Shown: positions 51,508 through 61,757, counted from the stretch's first letter. The stretch: DNA of 64,000 bases from Desulfitobacterium dehalogenans ATCC 51507 (GCF_000243155.2 NC_018017.1:1364001-1428000), one strand, 5' to 3'. Notes: generated by a model from the letters alone, not told the origin. Translations and numbers: made by a program.

Positions 51508-53706
51508 ATGCGGCCAATATCACGTCGGTCCTTTTTAAAAATTGCTGCGGCCACTACAACAGCAGTTGCTCTGCCTCAAGCATTGAATATGAACTTCAAA
51601 GCCTTTGCTCAGGATGCCAAGACTGCAGAAGTCACACGGGTTCCATCACTTTGCAATGGATGCTCCAGTTACTGTGGAGTATGGGCTTATGTGAAGAACG
51701 GCAGACTGTGGAAGATCGAGGGTAATGAAATTCATATGAAATCCAGGGGACATCTCTGTGCGCGGGGGCATGGGATTGCTCAGAATGTGTATAACCCTGG
51801 ACGGGTAACCCAACCCATGAAGCGTGTGGATGACAAAAACAATTTCCAACCTATGACCTGGGAGGAAGCCTTCCAGGAGGTCGGGGCTAAGATGAAAGCC
51901 ATTGTGGAGGAGCATGGCGGCGATAAAATGGTCTGGGCTTGCCATGGGGGTAAGGAAACTTACGCTCAGCAATTTATGGATATTATCGGCTCTGCCACCT
52001 ATATAACCCACTATGCCACCTGCTTTTCAGCTAAGACCAATATCTGGCAAAACATGGTGGGCGGTATGTTTAACCCGGATTTAGATCAAGCCAAAACCAT
52101 GCTCTTTGTGGGAAGAAACTATGCCGGGGGAATTATTCCCGCTGCTATGAAACGGATAACGGAAGCCAAGGCCAAAGGAGCCAGGATCATCGTAGTGGAT
52201 CCCCGTTTCTGTGAATTGGCGACCATCGCCGATGAATGGATTCCTATTCGGCCCGGAACAGACTTAGCCTTCTTTTTAGGAATCGCACACACTTTAATTA
52301 CGGAAAACCTCTATGATAAGGATTTTGTGGAGCAATACGTTTACGGCTTTGACGAGTTCTGGATGCATAATAAGGATTTTAGCGCCGATAAGGCAGCCGC
52401 CATTTGTGGTATTGCTGCGGATAAGATTCGTGAAATCGCCAGGGAATTAGCCAAGAGTGCTCCCCAAGCCTTCCTGGATCCGGGCTATCACGGATTGGCC
52501 GCCCACTACCAAAATTCCAATGAGACCATGATGTTGAATATTATCATCAACGCTCTCCTCGGCAACTTCTGGAAAGCGGGTGGACTATTCCCAGCCGCCA
52601 GCACTACTTTCGGTCATCCTGAGGCCACCTATTACGGGCCTACTGCTGTAAAAGGGATCCGGGCAGACGGTGCCGGTGAAGCCAGAGAATATCCTTTAGT
52701 GGAACCTTCCCGTGGTATTCCCCAGAGGATCCCCGACATGATCGAAAAGGGAAGAGCTAAAATGGTATTCTTTTACTCCTACAATCCTTTGCGTTCAGCC
52801 CCTGAACCGGAATACCAAAAGAAAATTAAAAATGCGGATTTAGTAGTAAGCATTCCTTATGACTGGAATGAAACCTCTCTCTATACCGCCCATTATATTC
52901 TACCTGAGAACCACTATCTGGAGCGGACGGAGCACCCAAAGGTTATCAATGGTAATATCTATTGGCCGGCAGCCCAAGTGGCAACCCGCTTTAAAGCTTT
53001 GGAGAGCACCACCTCGAGTCTTGACCTGTTGGATATTATGAAAGGCTTGACTAAGGCTTACGGAATTGAAAATCTCTATGGCTATACCGTGGAGGAAGAA
53101 TTGGAAGTAGCTTTAGGTCCCATAGGGATCAGTGTGGATGAACTTCGGGAAAAGGGATGTATAGAGCTTATGCCCTCAGTACTACCCAAAGACGAAGGCT
53201 TAACCTTCAGCACCTTTACCGGAAAAATAGAGTTCTCTATAGGAGCCTGGAGGAAGGAAGGGTATCTGGGTGTACCCACATGGGTGCCACCCCTGGTGGA
53301 GCCTAAGGAAACCAACGAGTTCCGCTTGATTCATGGCAAACAACCCTGGCATTCCCATATTATGACTACCAATAATCCGTATTTGATGGCTATCACAGAA
53401 GAGAAAAAGGGAACCACCATGTGGATGAACAGTTCCCGCGCAATTGAGCTAGGTATTCAGGAGGGGGACTGGGTTAAAGTCACCAGTGATATAGCCACTA
53501 AGCAGGTGCAGATTCATGTAACAGAAGGTCTCCATCCGGAATGTGTTTGGATTCCCTCGACTTATGGGACCTTTTCCGAAAAGTTAGAGCTTGGATTCGG
53601 TAAAGGCGTGAATTATAACGATTTTATTCCTGCCCGGATAGATAAGAAGACCGGTCATGTCATGGGACAGGAATGTATCGTGACTATTGCAAAGGGGGGG
53701 AAATGA
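51508..53706 (+). CDS. Tat-exported molybdopterin oxidoreductase, PhsA/PsrA-like catalytic subunit
   Basis: 732 aa. ATG 51508 with AAGGAGG upstream. Twin-arginine signal SRRSFLKIAAA. [4Fe-4S] ligands Cys49, Cys52, Cys56 (CNGCSSYCGV) and Cys84 (GHLCARGHG). Mo ligand probably Cys172 in YATCFSAKT. Molybdopterin motifs follow, and the C-terminal domain has LIHGKQPWHSH. With FeS and NrfD partners this resembles thiosulfate/polysulfide reductases; flanking rhodanese genes favour a sulfur substrate. Arsenate, tetrathionate or other reductases of the family are not excluded. Confidence 0.9.
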   Translation: MRPISRRSFLKIAAATTTAVALPQALNMNFKAFAQDAKTAEVTRVPSLCNGCSSYCGVWAYVKNGRLWKIEGNEIHMKSRGHLCARGHGIAQNVYNPGRVTQPMKRVDDKNNFQPMTWEEAFQEVGAKMKAIVEEHGGDKMVWACHGGKETYAQQFMDIIGSATYITHYATCFSAKTNIWQNMVGGMFNPDLDQAKTMLFVGRNYAGGIIPAAMKRITEAKAKGARIIVVDPRFCELATIADEWIPIRPGTDLAFFLGIAHTLITENLYDKDFVEQYVYGFDEFWMHNKDFSADKAAAICGIAADKIREIARELAKSAPQAFLDPGYHGLAAHYQNSNETMMLNIIINALLGNFWKAGGLFPAASTTFGHPEATYYGPTAVKGIRADGAGEAREYPLVEPSRGIPQRIPDMIEKGRAKMVFFYSYNPLRSAPEPEYQKKIKNADLVVSIPYDWNETSLYTAHYILPENHYLERTEHPKVINGNIYWPAAQVATRFKALESTTSSLDLLDIMKGLTKAYGIENLYGYTVEEELEVALGPIGISVDELREKGCIELMPSVLPKDEGLTFSTFTGKIEFSIGAWRKEGYLGVPTWVPPLVEPKETNEFRLIHGKQPWHSHIMTTNNPYLMAITEEKKGTTMWMNSSRAIELGIQEGDWVKVTSDIATKQVQIHVTEGLHPECVWIPSTYGTFSEKLELGFGKGVNYNDFIPARIDKKTGHVMGQECIVTIAKGGK

Positions 53707-54254
53707 TGGCTGACTATGTGATGTTCATTGACCCCAACAGATGTACAGGCTGCAATGCGTGCCGAATCGCCTGCCAGACCCAGTGGGGTTTAGCACCGAG
53801 TATGAATTTTAACAGCCTTATCGAACAGGAGACAGGGAAATATCCTAAGGTTCAACGGTTTATTACTCCCGTCCAATGTCAGCATTGCGACGATGCTCCT
53901 TGCCAAACCGTTTGCCCAACGGGAGCGACATACAAGAGGGAAGATGGAATCGTTTTAATCGATGCCCAAAAGTGCATTGGCTGTAAATATTGTATGGTGG
54001 CCTGCCCCTACAATGCACGGGTCATTAATGAGCACGGAGTGCCGGAGAAATGCCGATTCTGTGCTGAGTATGTGGTCAATGGGGAAACACCGGCTTGCGT
54101 ATCTACCTGTATGAATGATGTACGCGTTTTTGGTGACCTGGATGATCCCAATAGCCCCCTTCATGAACTTCTCAAGAACCAAGAAGTTGTTCAGCTCCGG
54201 GCTGATCTCCATACCAAGCCGAGAATCTACTATGCCAAGAGTAAACGGATTTAG
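53706..54254 (+). CDS. four-cluster ferredoxin subunit of the molybdoenzyme (PsrB/PhsB-like)
   Basis: 182 aa. The start ATG at 53706 overlaps the upstream TGA, with GGGGGG 5 nt before it. Cys motifs for four [4Fe-4S] clusters: CTGCNACRIAC, CQHCDDAPCQTVCPTGA, CIGCKYCMVACPYNA and CRFC with later CVSTC. Carries electrons from the membrane subunit to the catalytic subunit on the outer face of the membrane. Confidence 0.95.
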   Translation: MADYVMFIDPNRCTGCNACRIACQTQWGLAPSMNFNSLIEQETGKYPKVQRFITPVQCQHCDDAPCQTVCPTGATYKREDGIVLIDAQKCIGCKYCMVACPYNARVINEHGVPEKCRFCAEYVVNGETPACVSTCMNDVRVFGDLDDPNSPLHELLKNQEVVQLRADLHTKPRIYYAKSKRI

Positions 54255-54265
54255 GAGGTGAGCTC

Positions 54266-55414
54266 ATGGAAAAAAGAAAGTATCAGCGAAGTATTTGGAC
54301 CTATTTGTCCCTTCTTTTGTTGGCCTTTGCTGTAGCAGGAGCCATTAATAAGTACCTGATCAGCGGGGAACATGCCTTTGGAGTTACCCCGGACGTTCCT
54401 TGGGGGGCGTTAATTTCCGGCTATGTCTTCTTTGCAGTTGCCGCTACCGGGACAGGGCTTGTGGGTTCCTTAGGCCACGTCTTCCGCATCAAGAAATTCG
54501 AAGTTCTATCCAAGCGCGCTCTACTTGCCTCCATACTCTTGCTTCTTTCCGCTTTCATCGTGCTGGCAGTGGAGCTGTCCAATCCCTTTAAGATGGTTTA
54601 CCTCTTGCTTTTGCCTAATTTGTCCAGTCCAATTCTTTGGATGGGGGTCTTTTATGGGTTCTATCTGGTTTTGCTTTTCGGTGAATTCTTTTTCACCATG
54701 AAAGACAATCACAAAGTCGCTACAGGTATTGCTTATGTGTCCTTTGTTGTTAAATTATCCGCTATCATAAATTTAGGCAGAGTTTTTGGATTCACGACCA
54801 CCCGCAGCTTTTGGGATGGGTATTACTACCCGGCGTATATGGTCGTCTCAGCGGTGGTTTCCGGTGCTGCAGTGCTGTCGATTATTCTCTATCTATCCAA
54901 TAAAAATTCGTACAATTCCTTTGCACAAGACTCTCAAGGAAAAGAGCTATCTAGAACCTTAAGTCAGATCTTAGCAGGTGCCCTGATGGTTTTTGCCCTC
55001 TTCCAGGCTGTAAAGGTAGGCACATCTCTAGGCAGTGAGAATATAACGGTGGCTCAGGCAGCTAAAGCCTTGATATCCGGTCCTATGGCCGTACCTTTCT
55101 GGTTGATGGAAGTACTTGCAGGAATTGTGGCTCCCTTACTGATTCTCTATCGATCCAAATTCTCATCCCCGGGGCTATCCTTCTGGGCCGGAATCCTGAC
55201 CATGCTTGGTCTGCTCTTTTCCAGGCTGGACTTTGTCTACGCCGGTCAAGTGGTGCCCTTACAAATTACAGATGAAGCTACCAAGGCTATGCATGTATTC
55301 AATGCTTATTCGCCAACTTGGAGTGAATGGTCTCTGATTATTGGGGCTATAGGCTTAATTATCCTAGTGTTCGATTATGCCGAGAGCAAATTCTCTCTGG
55401 ATTCTCATCATTAA
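54266..55414 (+). CDS. NrfD-family membrane subunit (PsrC-like quinol oxidase)
   Basis: 382 aa with about 9-10 helices. Segments such as WGALISGYVFFAVAATGTGL, NPFKMVYLLLLPNLSSPILW and PFWLMEVLAGIVAPLLILY are NrfD-like. It should oxidise menaquinol and pass electrons to the FeS subunit. GGAGG lies 7 nt before the ATG; 11 nt after the ferredoxin gene. Confidence 0.92.
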   Translation: MEKRKYQRSIWTYLSLLLLAFAVAGAINKYLISGEHAFGVTPDVPWGALISGYVFFAVAATGTGLVGSLGHVFRIKKFEVLSKRALLASILLLLSAFIVLAVELSNPFKMVYLLLLPNLSSPILWMGVFYGFYLVLLFGEFFFTMKDNHKVATGIAYVSFVVKLSAIINLGRVFGFTTTRSFWDGYYYPAYMVVSAVVSGAAVLSIILYLSNKNSYNSFAQDSQGKELSRTLSQILAGALMVFALFQAVKVGTSLGSENITVAQAAKALISGPMAVPFWLMEVLAGIVAPLLILYRSKFSSPGLSFWAGILTMLGLLFSRLDFVYAGQVVPLQITDEATKAMHVFNAYSPTWSEWSLIIGAIGLIILVFDYAESKFSLDSHH

Positions 55415-55434
55415 GCGAGAATGAAGGTGTGACT

Positions 55435-56097
55435 ATGAATAACACCTGTCCCTCCCCGCAGGCCTTGCAGGATCTGCTACGGCTTTTTGCAGAGTTCTTT
55501 GCGTTTCCCGATGAGGATTTCTGTGAAGCGGTCCGCGGGGGGAGTGTGGACCTACAGGTAAAAGAACTAAGTCAAAGGGCAGGAGTGCCCATTGAAAGTG
55601 AACTCGAGAAGGATGCTCTAAGCTACGAAGAGTGGGTAACCTCATATAATCGCTGCTTCTTGGGAGTTCAAAAGCCTTTTGCACCACCCATTGAGTCCAT
55701 CTATAAACCATGGACCACAGATGAAAGTTTTCAAGTACCCTTTAAAAATCAAAAAGGGTACCTTATGGGGGATTCTGCACAGCATGTTCAACATATCCTT
55801 AAGTCCTTTGGGTTGGAAATCCCACAGGAATACACCATGATGCCGGACCACCTTGTCATCTTGTTGGAATTGTTAGCCTTTCTGGTGGGCAGCGGTTTTG
55901 AAAAAGAGGCCAAGCAGTTATGCCAGGACCATTTTGACTGGCTGCCGGATTTGCAAAAGGCCATTGAAGAACTTCCCGCCAATGGACGTATTTTCATCGC
56001 TGCTCTTAGAGAATTAGAGGACATTCTCCAGGCTTTCATGAGTCATGCTCGGAATCATAGACTTTTGAAAGAGACTATTGACTACTCAAACTTCTGA
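55435..56097 (+). CDS. TorD/DmsD-family molybdoenzyme chaperone
   Basis: 220 aa from ATG 55435; the open frame beginning at 55327 inside the nrfD gene is not a true start. Family features are GVPIESELEKDALSYEEWVTSYNRCFLG and the PP...ES(I)Y motif (PPIESIYKPWT), followed by MPDHLVILLELLAFL. Such chaperones bind the Tat signal and hold the apo-catalytic subunit until cofactor insertion. Its presence in the operon supports a complete, functional export pathway. Confidence 0.9.
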   Translation: MNNTCPSPQALQDLLRLFAEFFAFPDEDFCEAVRGGSVDLQVKELSQRAGVPIESELEKDALSYEEWVTSYNRCFLGVQKPFAPPIESIYKPWTTDESFQVPFKNQKGYLMGDSAQHVQHILKSFGLEIPQEYTMMPDHLVILLELLAFLVGSGFEKEAKQLCQDHFDWLPDLQKAIEELPANGRIFIAALRELEDILQAFMSHARNHRLLKETIDYSNF

Positions 56098-56148
56098 ATT
56101 AAATTGACTCATTACGAGTCGGTTTAAATAATAAAAGGGGGAAAAAGA

Positions 56149-57036
56149 ATGTTTAAACAATCAAAAGCCTTTACTCTGGTTATCTCTCTTCTACTTGTTC
56201 TCAGTCTCATTACAGGTTGCGGATCCGCGACCGCTACCACCACACCTGCTCAACCGCCTTCAAGTCAAGAACCGGCTAAACCGGAAACTCCTGCTCAACC
56301 TGAACAACCGGCTGCAGCTGCTCCTACAGTAGAGTCCAACACCTTAGGCTGGGATGATTGGTCAGCCAAAATGAAAGGCACCATTAACAAAGATTACTAT
56401 ATCGTAGACTTAAGAACTCCCGATGAAATCAAACTGGAGAAAGCCTTAGAAGGATCAATCAATATTGATGCTAATGCAACCCTTGGCACAGGAAATACCG
56501 ATGTTATCGACGAAAAACTGCAAGGTGTATCCAAAGATACAGTCATCCTTGTCCATTGTAAATCCGGTGGAAGAGCTAAAAAGAATCTTCAAGCTTTCTT
56601 GGACAAAGGTTATGTCAATACTTTTGCCCTTGACGGATGGACTGCTTTTGATGCCAAAGGCTATTTTGGTGCCACTAAAATAACCGCCAGCTCTGAGCAA
56701 CTTAAGCCTGATGCTTGGGTAGCGAAAATGCAAGGAACTATTGGTAAAGACTATTATGTCCTCGATGCCCGTGATAAGAGTGAATATGATGCCGGACATA
56801 TTGAAGGCGCATTGAATTTCGGTGTCAGAGATCAATTCACTGTGGATCATGCCGCAACCATCGCCAAAGTGAAGGAAGCCATTCCTAACAAAGATGCTTT
56901 AGTCCTGGTTCATTGCGCAGTAGGCGCCCGTGCGAAAGTGGCTCAGGCTCATCTGAAAGCTGAAGGCTATACCAATGTGGTAACATTGGACAATAAGATT
57001 ACTATTGATGCCAGCGGAAACTATAAGTTTGAATAA
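56149..57036 (+). CDS. lipoprotein with two active-type rhodanese domains
   Basis: 295 aa. Lipobox ITGC, then a Pro/Ala/Gln-rich spacer (about 30-60). Domain 1 catalytic loop is HCKSGGRAK, domain 2 HCAVGARAK; both keep Cys, unlike the rhodanese at the head of the operon. Each domain has the usual D-R/x-E entry (VDLRTPDEI, LDARDKSEYDAGHIEGA). Likely a periplasm-side sulfurtransferase for the molybdoenzyme's sulfur substrate or product. GGGGG ribosome site 9 nt upstream. Confidence 0.9.
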   Translation: MFKQSKAFTLVISLLLVLSLITGCGSATATTTPAQPPSSQEPAKPETPAQPEQPAAAAPTVESNTLGWDDWSAKMKGTINKDYYIVDLRTPDEIKLEKALEGSINIDANATLGTGNTDVIDEKLQGVSKDTVILVHCKSGGRAKKNLQAFLDKGYVNTFALDGWTAFDAKGYFGATKITASSEQLKPDAWVAKMQGTIGKDYYVLDARDKSEYDAGHIEGALNFGVRDQFTVDHAATIAKVKEAIPNKDALVLVHCAVGARAKVAQAHLKAEGYTNVVTLDNKITIDASGNYKFE

Positions 57037-57158
57037 TTTGAGGTTGTTATTTTGCCAGCGTTGCTCATGGGCATATCAACCGCATCATCCCTCTAGACGA
57101 TGACGATGTAATATCACTTTCCCACAATCACAACCCTAGATGAGCAATGTCATGGCTT

Positions 57159-57195
57159 AAACAGGCCGCCGTTTTACTACGGTGGCTTGTTTTGT
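57159..57195 (+). terminator. intrinsic terminator before pcrA
   Basis: AACAGGCCGCCGT pairs with ACGGTGGCTTGTT; TTTGTT follows. Confidence 0.75.
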
Positions 57196-57276
57196 TATGA
57201 AATCTAAAGGAAAGTCTTAAACAAGCTCCCCTTCCTATGATATAATAAAAAGTCGAATAGTGAGGTGGAGTAAGAA

Positions 57277-59544
57277 ATGTATCGTTTAGAGGATTTGAAC
57301 CCGGTTCAGCGCCAAGCGGTAGAGCATCGTGAAGGCCCCTTATTAATATTAGCGGGGGCAGGATCCGGAAAAACACGGGTTTTAACGTATCGTATAGCGC
57401 ATTTAATCGCCCAAGGCGTTGAACCATGGAATATTCTGGCCATTACCTTTACCAATAAAGCAGCTCAGGAAATGCGTGAGCGGGTCTATAGCTTGGTGGG
57501 CAGTGAAGGAAGAGGGCTTTGGGTAGCGACCTTTCACTCCGCTTGCGTTCGGATATTAAGAAGCGAGATCGGCTATCTGCCCGGATATTCGCGGAGCTTT
57601 GTCATTTATGATAGTGGGGATCAGTTGGCCGTAATCAAGTCTTGCATGAAAGAACTGAACCTGGATGAGAAGAAATTCGCGCCTCGGGCCATCGAATCTG
57701 TGATTAGTGATGCGAAGAATAAGCTGCTTACGCCGGAAGATTTTTCCCGCAGAGCTACAGATTACTTCGAGCAAAAGGCCGAACGGGTCTATGAGCTGTA
57801 TCAAAAGAAGCTCCTGGCTAATAATGCGCTGGATTTCGATGACATCATCATGCTGACGGTTCGGTTATTCCGAGAAAATCCTGAGGTGCTGTCCCAGTAT
57901 CAAGATAAATTTCGTTACATCCTTGTGGATGAGTATCAGGATACCAACCATGCTCAATACGCTTTGGTCAATCTTCTGGCTAAGAAATACCGCAACCTTT
58001 GTGTGGTAGGAGATGATGACCAATCCATTTACATGTTTCGTGGGGCAGATGTTCAGAATATCCTGGATTTTGAACGGGATTATCCTGAAGCCAAAACTTT
58101 GAAACTCGAGCAGAATTACCGTTCAACCAAATCTATTCTGCAGGCTGCCAACTCGGTGGTTCAGAATAATACGGAGCGGAAAGAAAAGTCCTTGTGGACG
58201 GAAAATGAGGATGGACAGCCCATAGTCTATTATGTGGCAGACAATGAGCATGATGAAGCCCGCTATATTGCCGAGCGTATTCAACGCTTGCTTAATGTGG
58301 AAGGCCGCAAGTTCAATGATTTTGCCGTGCTCTACCGTACCAATGCTCAATCCCGGGTCATAGAAGAGCGCTTTATGAAGGAAGGAATCCCTTATCGGAT
58401 TTTTTCAGGACTTAAATTCTATGAGCGCATGGAAATCAAGGATATCCTGGCTTATCTGCGGATCCTCCATAATCCGGCGGATCAAGTGAGCTTTTCCCGC
58501 GTTTTAAATGTTCCGAAGCGGGGATTAGGGGAGAGTACTTTAGAAAAGATTCTTGACTATGCTAATGAACAGGAAATGCCTGTTCTGGATGCTATCATGG
58601 AAGCAGACTATATCCCTGAACTTCAGTCCCGGGCTAAGAAGCCTTTGCTGGCCTTTGCCCACCTTATGCAAGAGCTTAAGGCCTTAGCTGTTGCAGAGAG
58701 CTCAGTAACTAAATTGGTCGAAGAAGTATTAAAGCGTACCGGATATTGGGATAATCTGGTTAGTGATAAATCGCCGGAAGCGGAAGCCCGACTGGAAAAC
58801 CTTCGCGAATTCTTATCCGTGACTGCAGAGTATGATGAGAAAGCGGATAATTATGAAAACGTGGTTGCACAGGAGGGGATTGAAGAAGCTCTTGTTCCCG
58901 GATTGGCAGGATTTTTGGAACAAGTATCCTTAGTAGCCCAGATCGACTCCTTAGATCAGGGAGACGATGCTGTGGTTATGATGACCATCCACAGTGCTAA
59001 AGGGCTGGAATTCCCTGTGGTTTTCTTAGGAGGAATGGAGGAGGGGATCTTCCCCAGCAGCCGCTCCATGCTTGACCCGGTACTTTTGGCAGAAGAACGG
59101 AGACTTTGCTATGTGGCCATAACCCGTGCCCGGGAACGTCTCTACCTGGCCTATGCACAGCAGCGGATGCTTTATGGAAGAACTCAATACAATCGCCCTT
59201 CGGAGTTCTTTCAAGAAATTCCCACCCATATCCTCGTGGATCGGGATCCTATCGATCCCCCGCCAGTCCGGGCCCAGAAGCCTCGCTCCTCTATGGCAAG
59301 CGTAGGAACGACCCCGGCAGGGGGGCCATCACCTTGGAGAACTGGGGAGAGAACCATTGGTAATCCTATACAAGATGCCCCTGGGGTAGATTATAAAGTG
59401 GGAGAAAAAGTGGAGCATGCCAAATTTGGCAAGGGCGTGATTGTGGCCATCAAAGGAGAAGGAAACTCTGCTGAACTTTCTGTGGTTTTTGGGGGCGAAA
59501 TCAAAAAGCTAATAGCGGAATATGCTAGACTTGTTAAGCTTTGA
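57277..59544 (+). CDS. pcrA: ATP-dependent DNA helicase PcrA (UvrD/Rep family)
   Basis: 755 aa. SF1A helicase motifs: Q-motif LNPVQRQAV, Walker A AGAGSGKT (about residues 26-33), motif Ia TFTNKAAQEM, Walker B VDEYQDTN, motif III VGDDDQSIYMFRGA, motif IV RTNAQSR, motif V TIHSAKGLEF, motif VI YVAITRARERLYL. The basic, Gly/Pro-rich C-terminal tail ends with a Tudor-like VGEKVEHAKFGKGVIVAI element that in Bacillus contacts RNA polymerase. PcrA and LigA are often neighbours; here a pyrophosphatase gene lies between. Confidence 0.96.
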   Translation: MYRLEDLNPVQRQAVEHREGPLLILAGAGSGKTRVLTYRIAHLIAQGVEPWNILAITFTNKAAQEMRERVYSLVGSEGRGLWVATFHSACVRILRSEIGYLPGYSRSFVIYDSGDQLAVIKSCMKELNLDEKKFAPRAIESVISDAKNKLLTPEDFSRRATDYFEQKAERVYELYQKKLLANNALDFDDIIMLTVRLFRENPEVLSQYQDKFRYILVDEYQDTNHAQYALVNLLAKKYRNLCVVGDDDQSIYMFRGADVQNILDFERDYPEAKTLKLEQNYRSTKSILQAANSVVQNNTERKEKSLWTENEDGQPIVYYVADNEHDEARYIAERIQRLLNVEGRKFNDFAVLYRTNAQSRVIEERFMKEGIPYRIFSGLKFYERMEIKDILAYLRILHNPADQVSFSRVLNVPKRGLGESTLEKILDYANEQEMPVLDAIMEADYIPELQSRAKKPLLAFAHLMQELKALAVAESSVTKLVEEVLKRTGYWDNLVSDKSPEAEARLENLREFLSVTAEYDEKADNYENVVAQEGIEEALVPGLAGFLEQVSLVAQIDSLDQGDDAVVMMTIHSAKGLEFPVVFLGGMEEGIFPSSRSMLDPVLLAEERRLCYVAITRARERLYLAYAQQRMLYGRTQYNRPSEFFQEIPTHILVDRDPIDPPPVRAQKPRSSMASVGTTPAGGPSPWRTGERTIGNPIQDAPGVDYKVGEKVEHAKFGKGVIVAIKGEGNSAELSVVFGGEIKKLIAEYARLVKL

Positions 59545-59622
59545 TTGGGAATGCTTATAGATCTTCTCCGGGCTATTCTCTAAGAGAATCCGATATAATT
59601 AATTAAGAAAGGATAGAACAAC

Positions 59623-61257
59623 GTGCCAAAAAAAATCCATGTAGTAGGTCATCGAAACCCGGATACCGATTCTATTTGCGCAGCTATTGCCTATGCTCGC
59701 TTAAAGCAACGTCTTGGTATGGGCAATGTTATTCCTTATCGGGCTGGAAAAATCAATCGTGAGACAGAATTCGTATTAAATGCTTTCGGAGTGGAGGCTC
59801 CGGAATTTTTGAAGGATCTTCATCTCCGAGTTAAAGATATGCTTAATGGTCCTATTCCTACCGTTAAACCAAGAACTTCTCTTCTGGAAGCTTGGAAGAT
59901 CATGAAGGAGAATAACCAAAAGACACTTCCTGTGGTGGATCATACCGACCAAATGATCGGGATGATCACGGTGGGTGATTTATCCGGTTCCTATATTGAG
60001 AGCATGGCGGATCATGAGTTGGAATCTCTTCATATACCGGTGAAAAACGTAATACGAACACTGGACGGACGATTATTGGTAGGCAGTGAAGAGCAGGACC
60101 TCAAAGGGAATGTTTATGTGGGGGCCATGCGCCATGAGACATTAGAGGCCTATGTGGGTAACGGTAATATTGTATTGATGGGAGATCGGCAGACAGCACA
60201 GGAGAGCGTTCTCCGTCAGGGCGTATCGGCCTTGATCCTTACAGGGGGCGCCACCTTAGCACCGGAGCTGGAGGGCTTAGCCCGTCAGCAGAATTGTGTG
60301 GTCATCTCCGTACCCTATGATACCTTTACGGCAGCCCGGCTTCTGCCTATGACCGCCCCAGTGCAAAATGCCATGCAGACAGAGGGAATTATCTCTTTTA
60401 ATGAAGATGATCTTATCTCAGAAGTCAAAGAGAAGATGCTGGAAACCCGTTTTCGCAATTACCCTGTCCTAGATGAGCAGGGAAAGGTCGTCGGATTAAT
60501 CAGCCGCTATCATCTTCTGAGCTTAAGTCGGAAAAAAGTAATTCTCGTGGATCATAATGAATTTGGGCAAGCTGTGGTGGGAACGGATCAAGCCCAGATT
60601 CTTGAGGTGGTAGATCACCATCGGGTGGGTGGTATCCAAACCGGAGAGCCGATTTTATTCCGCAATGAGCCTGTAGGTTCTACTTGTACGATAGTAGCAA
60701 AATGCTATCGGGATTGGGACATTGTTCCTGAGAAAGCTATAGCCGGAATCATGCTGGGAGCTATTTTATCCGACACAGTCATCTTTAAATCTCCCACCTG
60801 TACAGAGATTGATAAGGAGAATGCTACCTACCTGGCAAAAATCGCCGGAGTAGATCCCAAGGAATTTGGAGTGCAAATGTTCAAGGCGGCTTCAAATCTC
60901 AGGGAACGGCAAGTGGATGAATTGATCGAAGAAGATCTCAAAGAATTTACTATGGGAGATCTCCGGATCGGAATCGGTCAATTCAGCGTCATGGGGCTTG
61001 AAGGGCTGGATCAATTGCGTGTCGAATTATCTCAAAGGCTTGAAGAGATTCGCGGTCAGCGAGCTATGAATTACCTTATGTTGATGGTGACCGATCTGCT
61101 GGAGGAAAACACGGAATTGTTCATCAGCGGTGCCAAACCTGAGGAAATAGCCAAGGCCTTTGATAAACCCTTGGACAAAGGAGGTATCTTCCTGCCTGGA
61201 GTACTGTCACGGAAGAAACAGGTGGTTCCCCCCTTGTCTAAATATTTCCTTCAATAG
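59623..61257 (+). CDS. Mn-dependent inorganic pyrophosphatase with regulatory CBS-DRTGG-CBS insert
   Basis: 544 aa, GTG start at 59623 with GAAAGG 12 nt upstream. DHH-family catalytic domain: HVVGHRNPDTDSICAAIAYA at the N-terminus and DHHRVGG near residue 331. Between them (about 70-300) is an insert of two CBS domains and a DRTGG domain, the nucleotide-regulated CBS-PPase of clostridia (inhibited by AMP/ADP, activated by ATP or Ap4A in family members). Functional and full length. Confidence 0.93.
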   Translation: MPKKIHVVGHRNPDTDSICAAIAYARLKQRLGMGNVIPYRAGKINRETEFVLNAFGVEAPEFLKDLHLRVKDMLNGPIPTVKPRTSLLEAWKIMKENNQKTLPVVDHTDQMIGMITVGDLSGSYIESMADHELESLHIPVKNVIRTLDGRLLVGSEEQDLKGNVYVGAMRHETLEAYVGNGNIVLMGDRQTAQESVLRQGVSALILTGGATLAPELEGLARQQNCVVISVPYDTFTAARLLPMTAPVQNAMQTEGIISFNEDDLISEVKEKMLETRFRNYPVLDEQGKVVGLISRYHLLSLSRKKVILVDHNEFGQAVVGTDQAQILEVVDHHRVGGIQTGEPILFRNEPVGSTCTIVAKCYRDWDIVPEKAIAGIMLGAILSDTVIFKSPTCTEIDKENATYLAKIAGVDPKEFGVQMFKAASNLRERQVDELIEEDLKEFTMGDLRIGIGQFSVMGLEGLDQLRVELSQRLEEIRGQRAMNYLMLMVTDLLEENTELFISGAKPEEIAKAFDKPLDKGGIFLPGVLSRKKQVVPPLSKYFLQ

Positions 61258-61369
61258 CGTCTCCCGAAGAATTGAGTTCCCTTAACGGGTTAGACTATAG
61301 ATGGCGTTGTGAGGGTAACCCACAGCGCCTCTCCTGTAAATGGCTCGGCACGAATGCCAACTTTGAAAA

Positions 61370-61702
61370 GGCCTGAAAGCCAGTTCTCCAGGATTTTGCT
61401 TTCGGCGTTCACTCCATAAGCTGTGCGGAGCAATCTAATCGCTCAAGACCTCCGCTACGTCGGGTGCACCTGCGCCGCTAAGTAATCTCTGTGGCGTGGC
61501 GGCTTGGGCGAAACCCTCACCCGGGTTTCGTGGCTAAATCGGCTCCTCGAAAGCACTGCTTTCGCACTTGTTCTCATAGCCGGTTGGAAACGTCCTGTTT
61601 CCAACCCGACTCCGCTGCAGTCTTTTCGCGAAGATTGCTGACCTGCTCGCTTAGAATCCGTTCTCTGCCTTAAAGCAAAATCCTTTGGCTGCTTTTCGGG
61701 CT
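61370..61702 (+). repeat. dispersed palindromic repeat R2, copy D (enlarged)
   Basis: Same ends as copy C (GCCTGAAAGCC..., CCAGGATTTTGCTTT; AAAGCAAAATCCTTTGGCTG) and the same central GGTTGGAAAC / GTTTCCAACC hairpin. About 85 nt longer than copies A and C owing to extra small hairpins (for example GCGAAACCCTCACCCGGGTTTCG near 61509). Confidence 0.85.
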
Positions 61703-61757
61703 TGGGCAGGCAGATGTAGGATAAAGTTATACGACCCAGATGACACTTTTCATTCTT

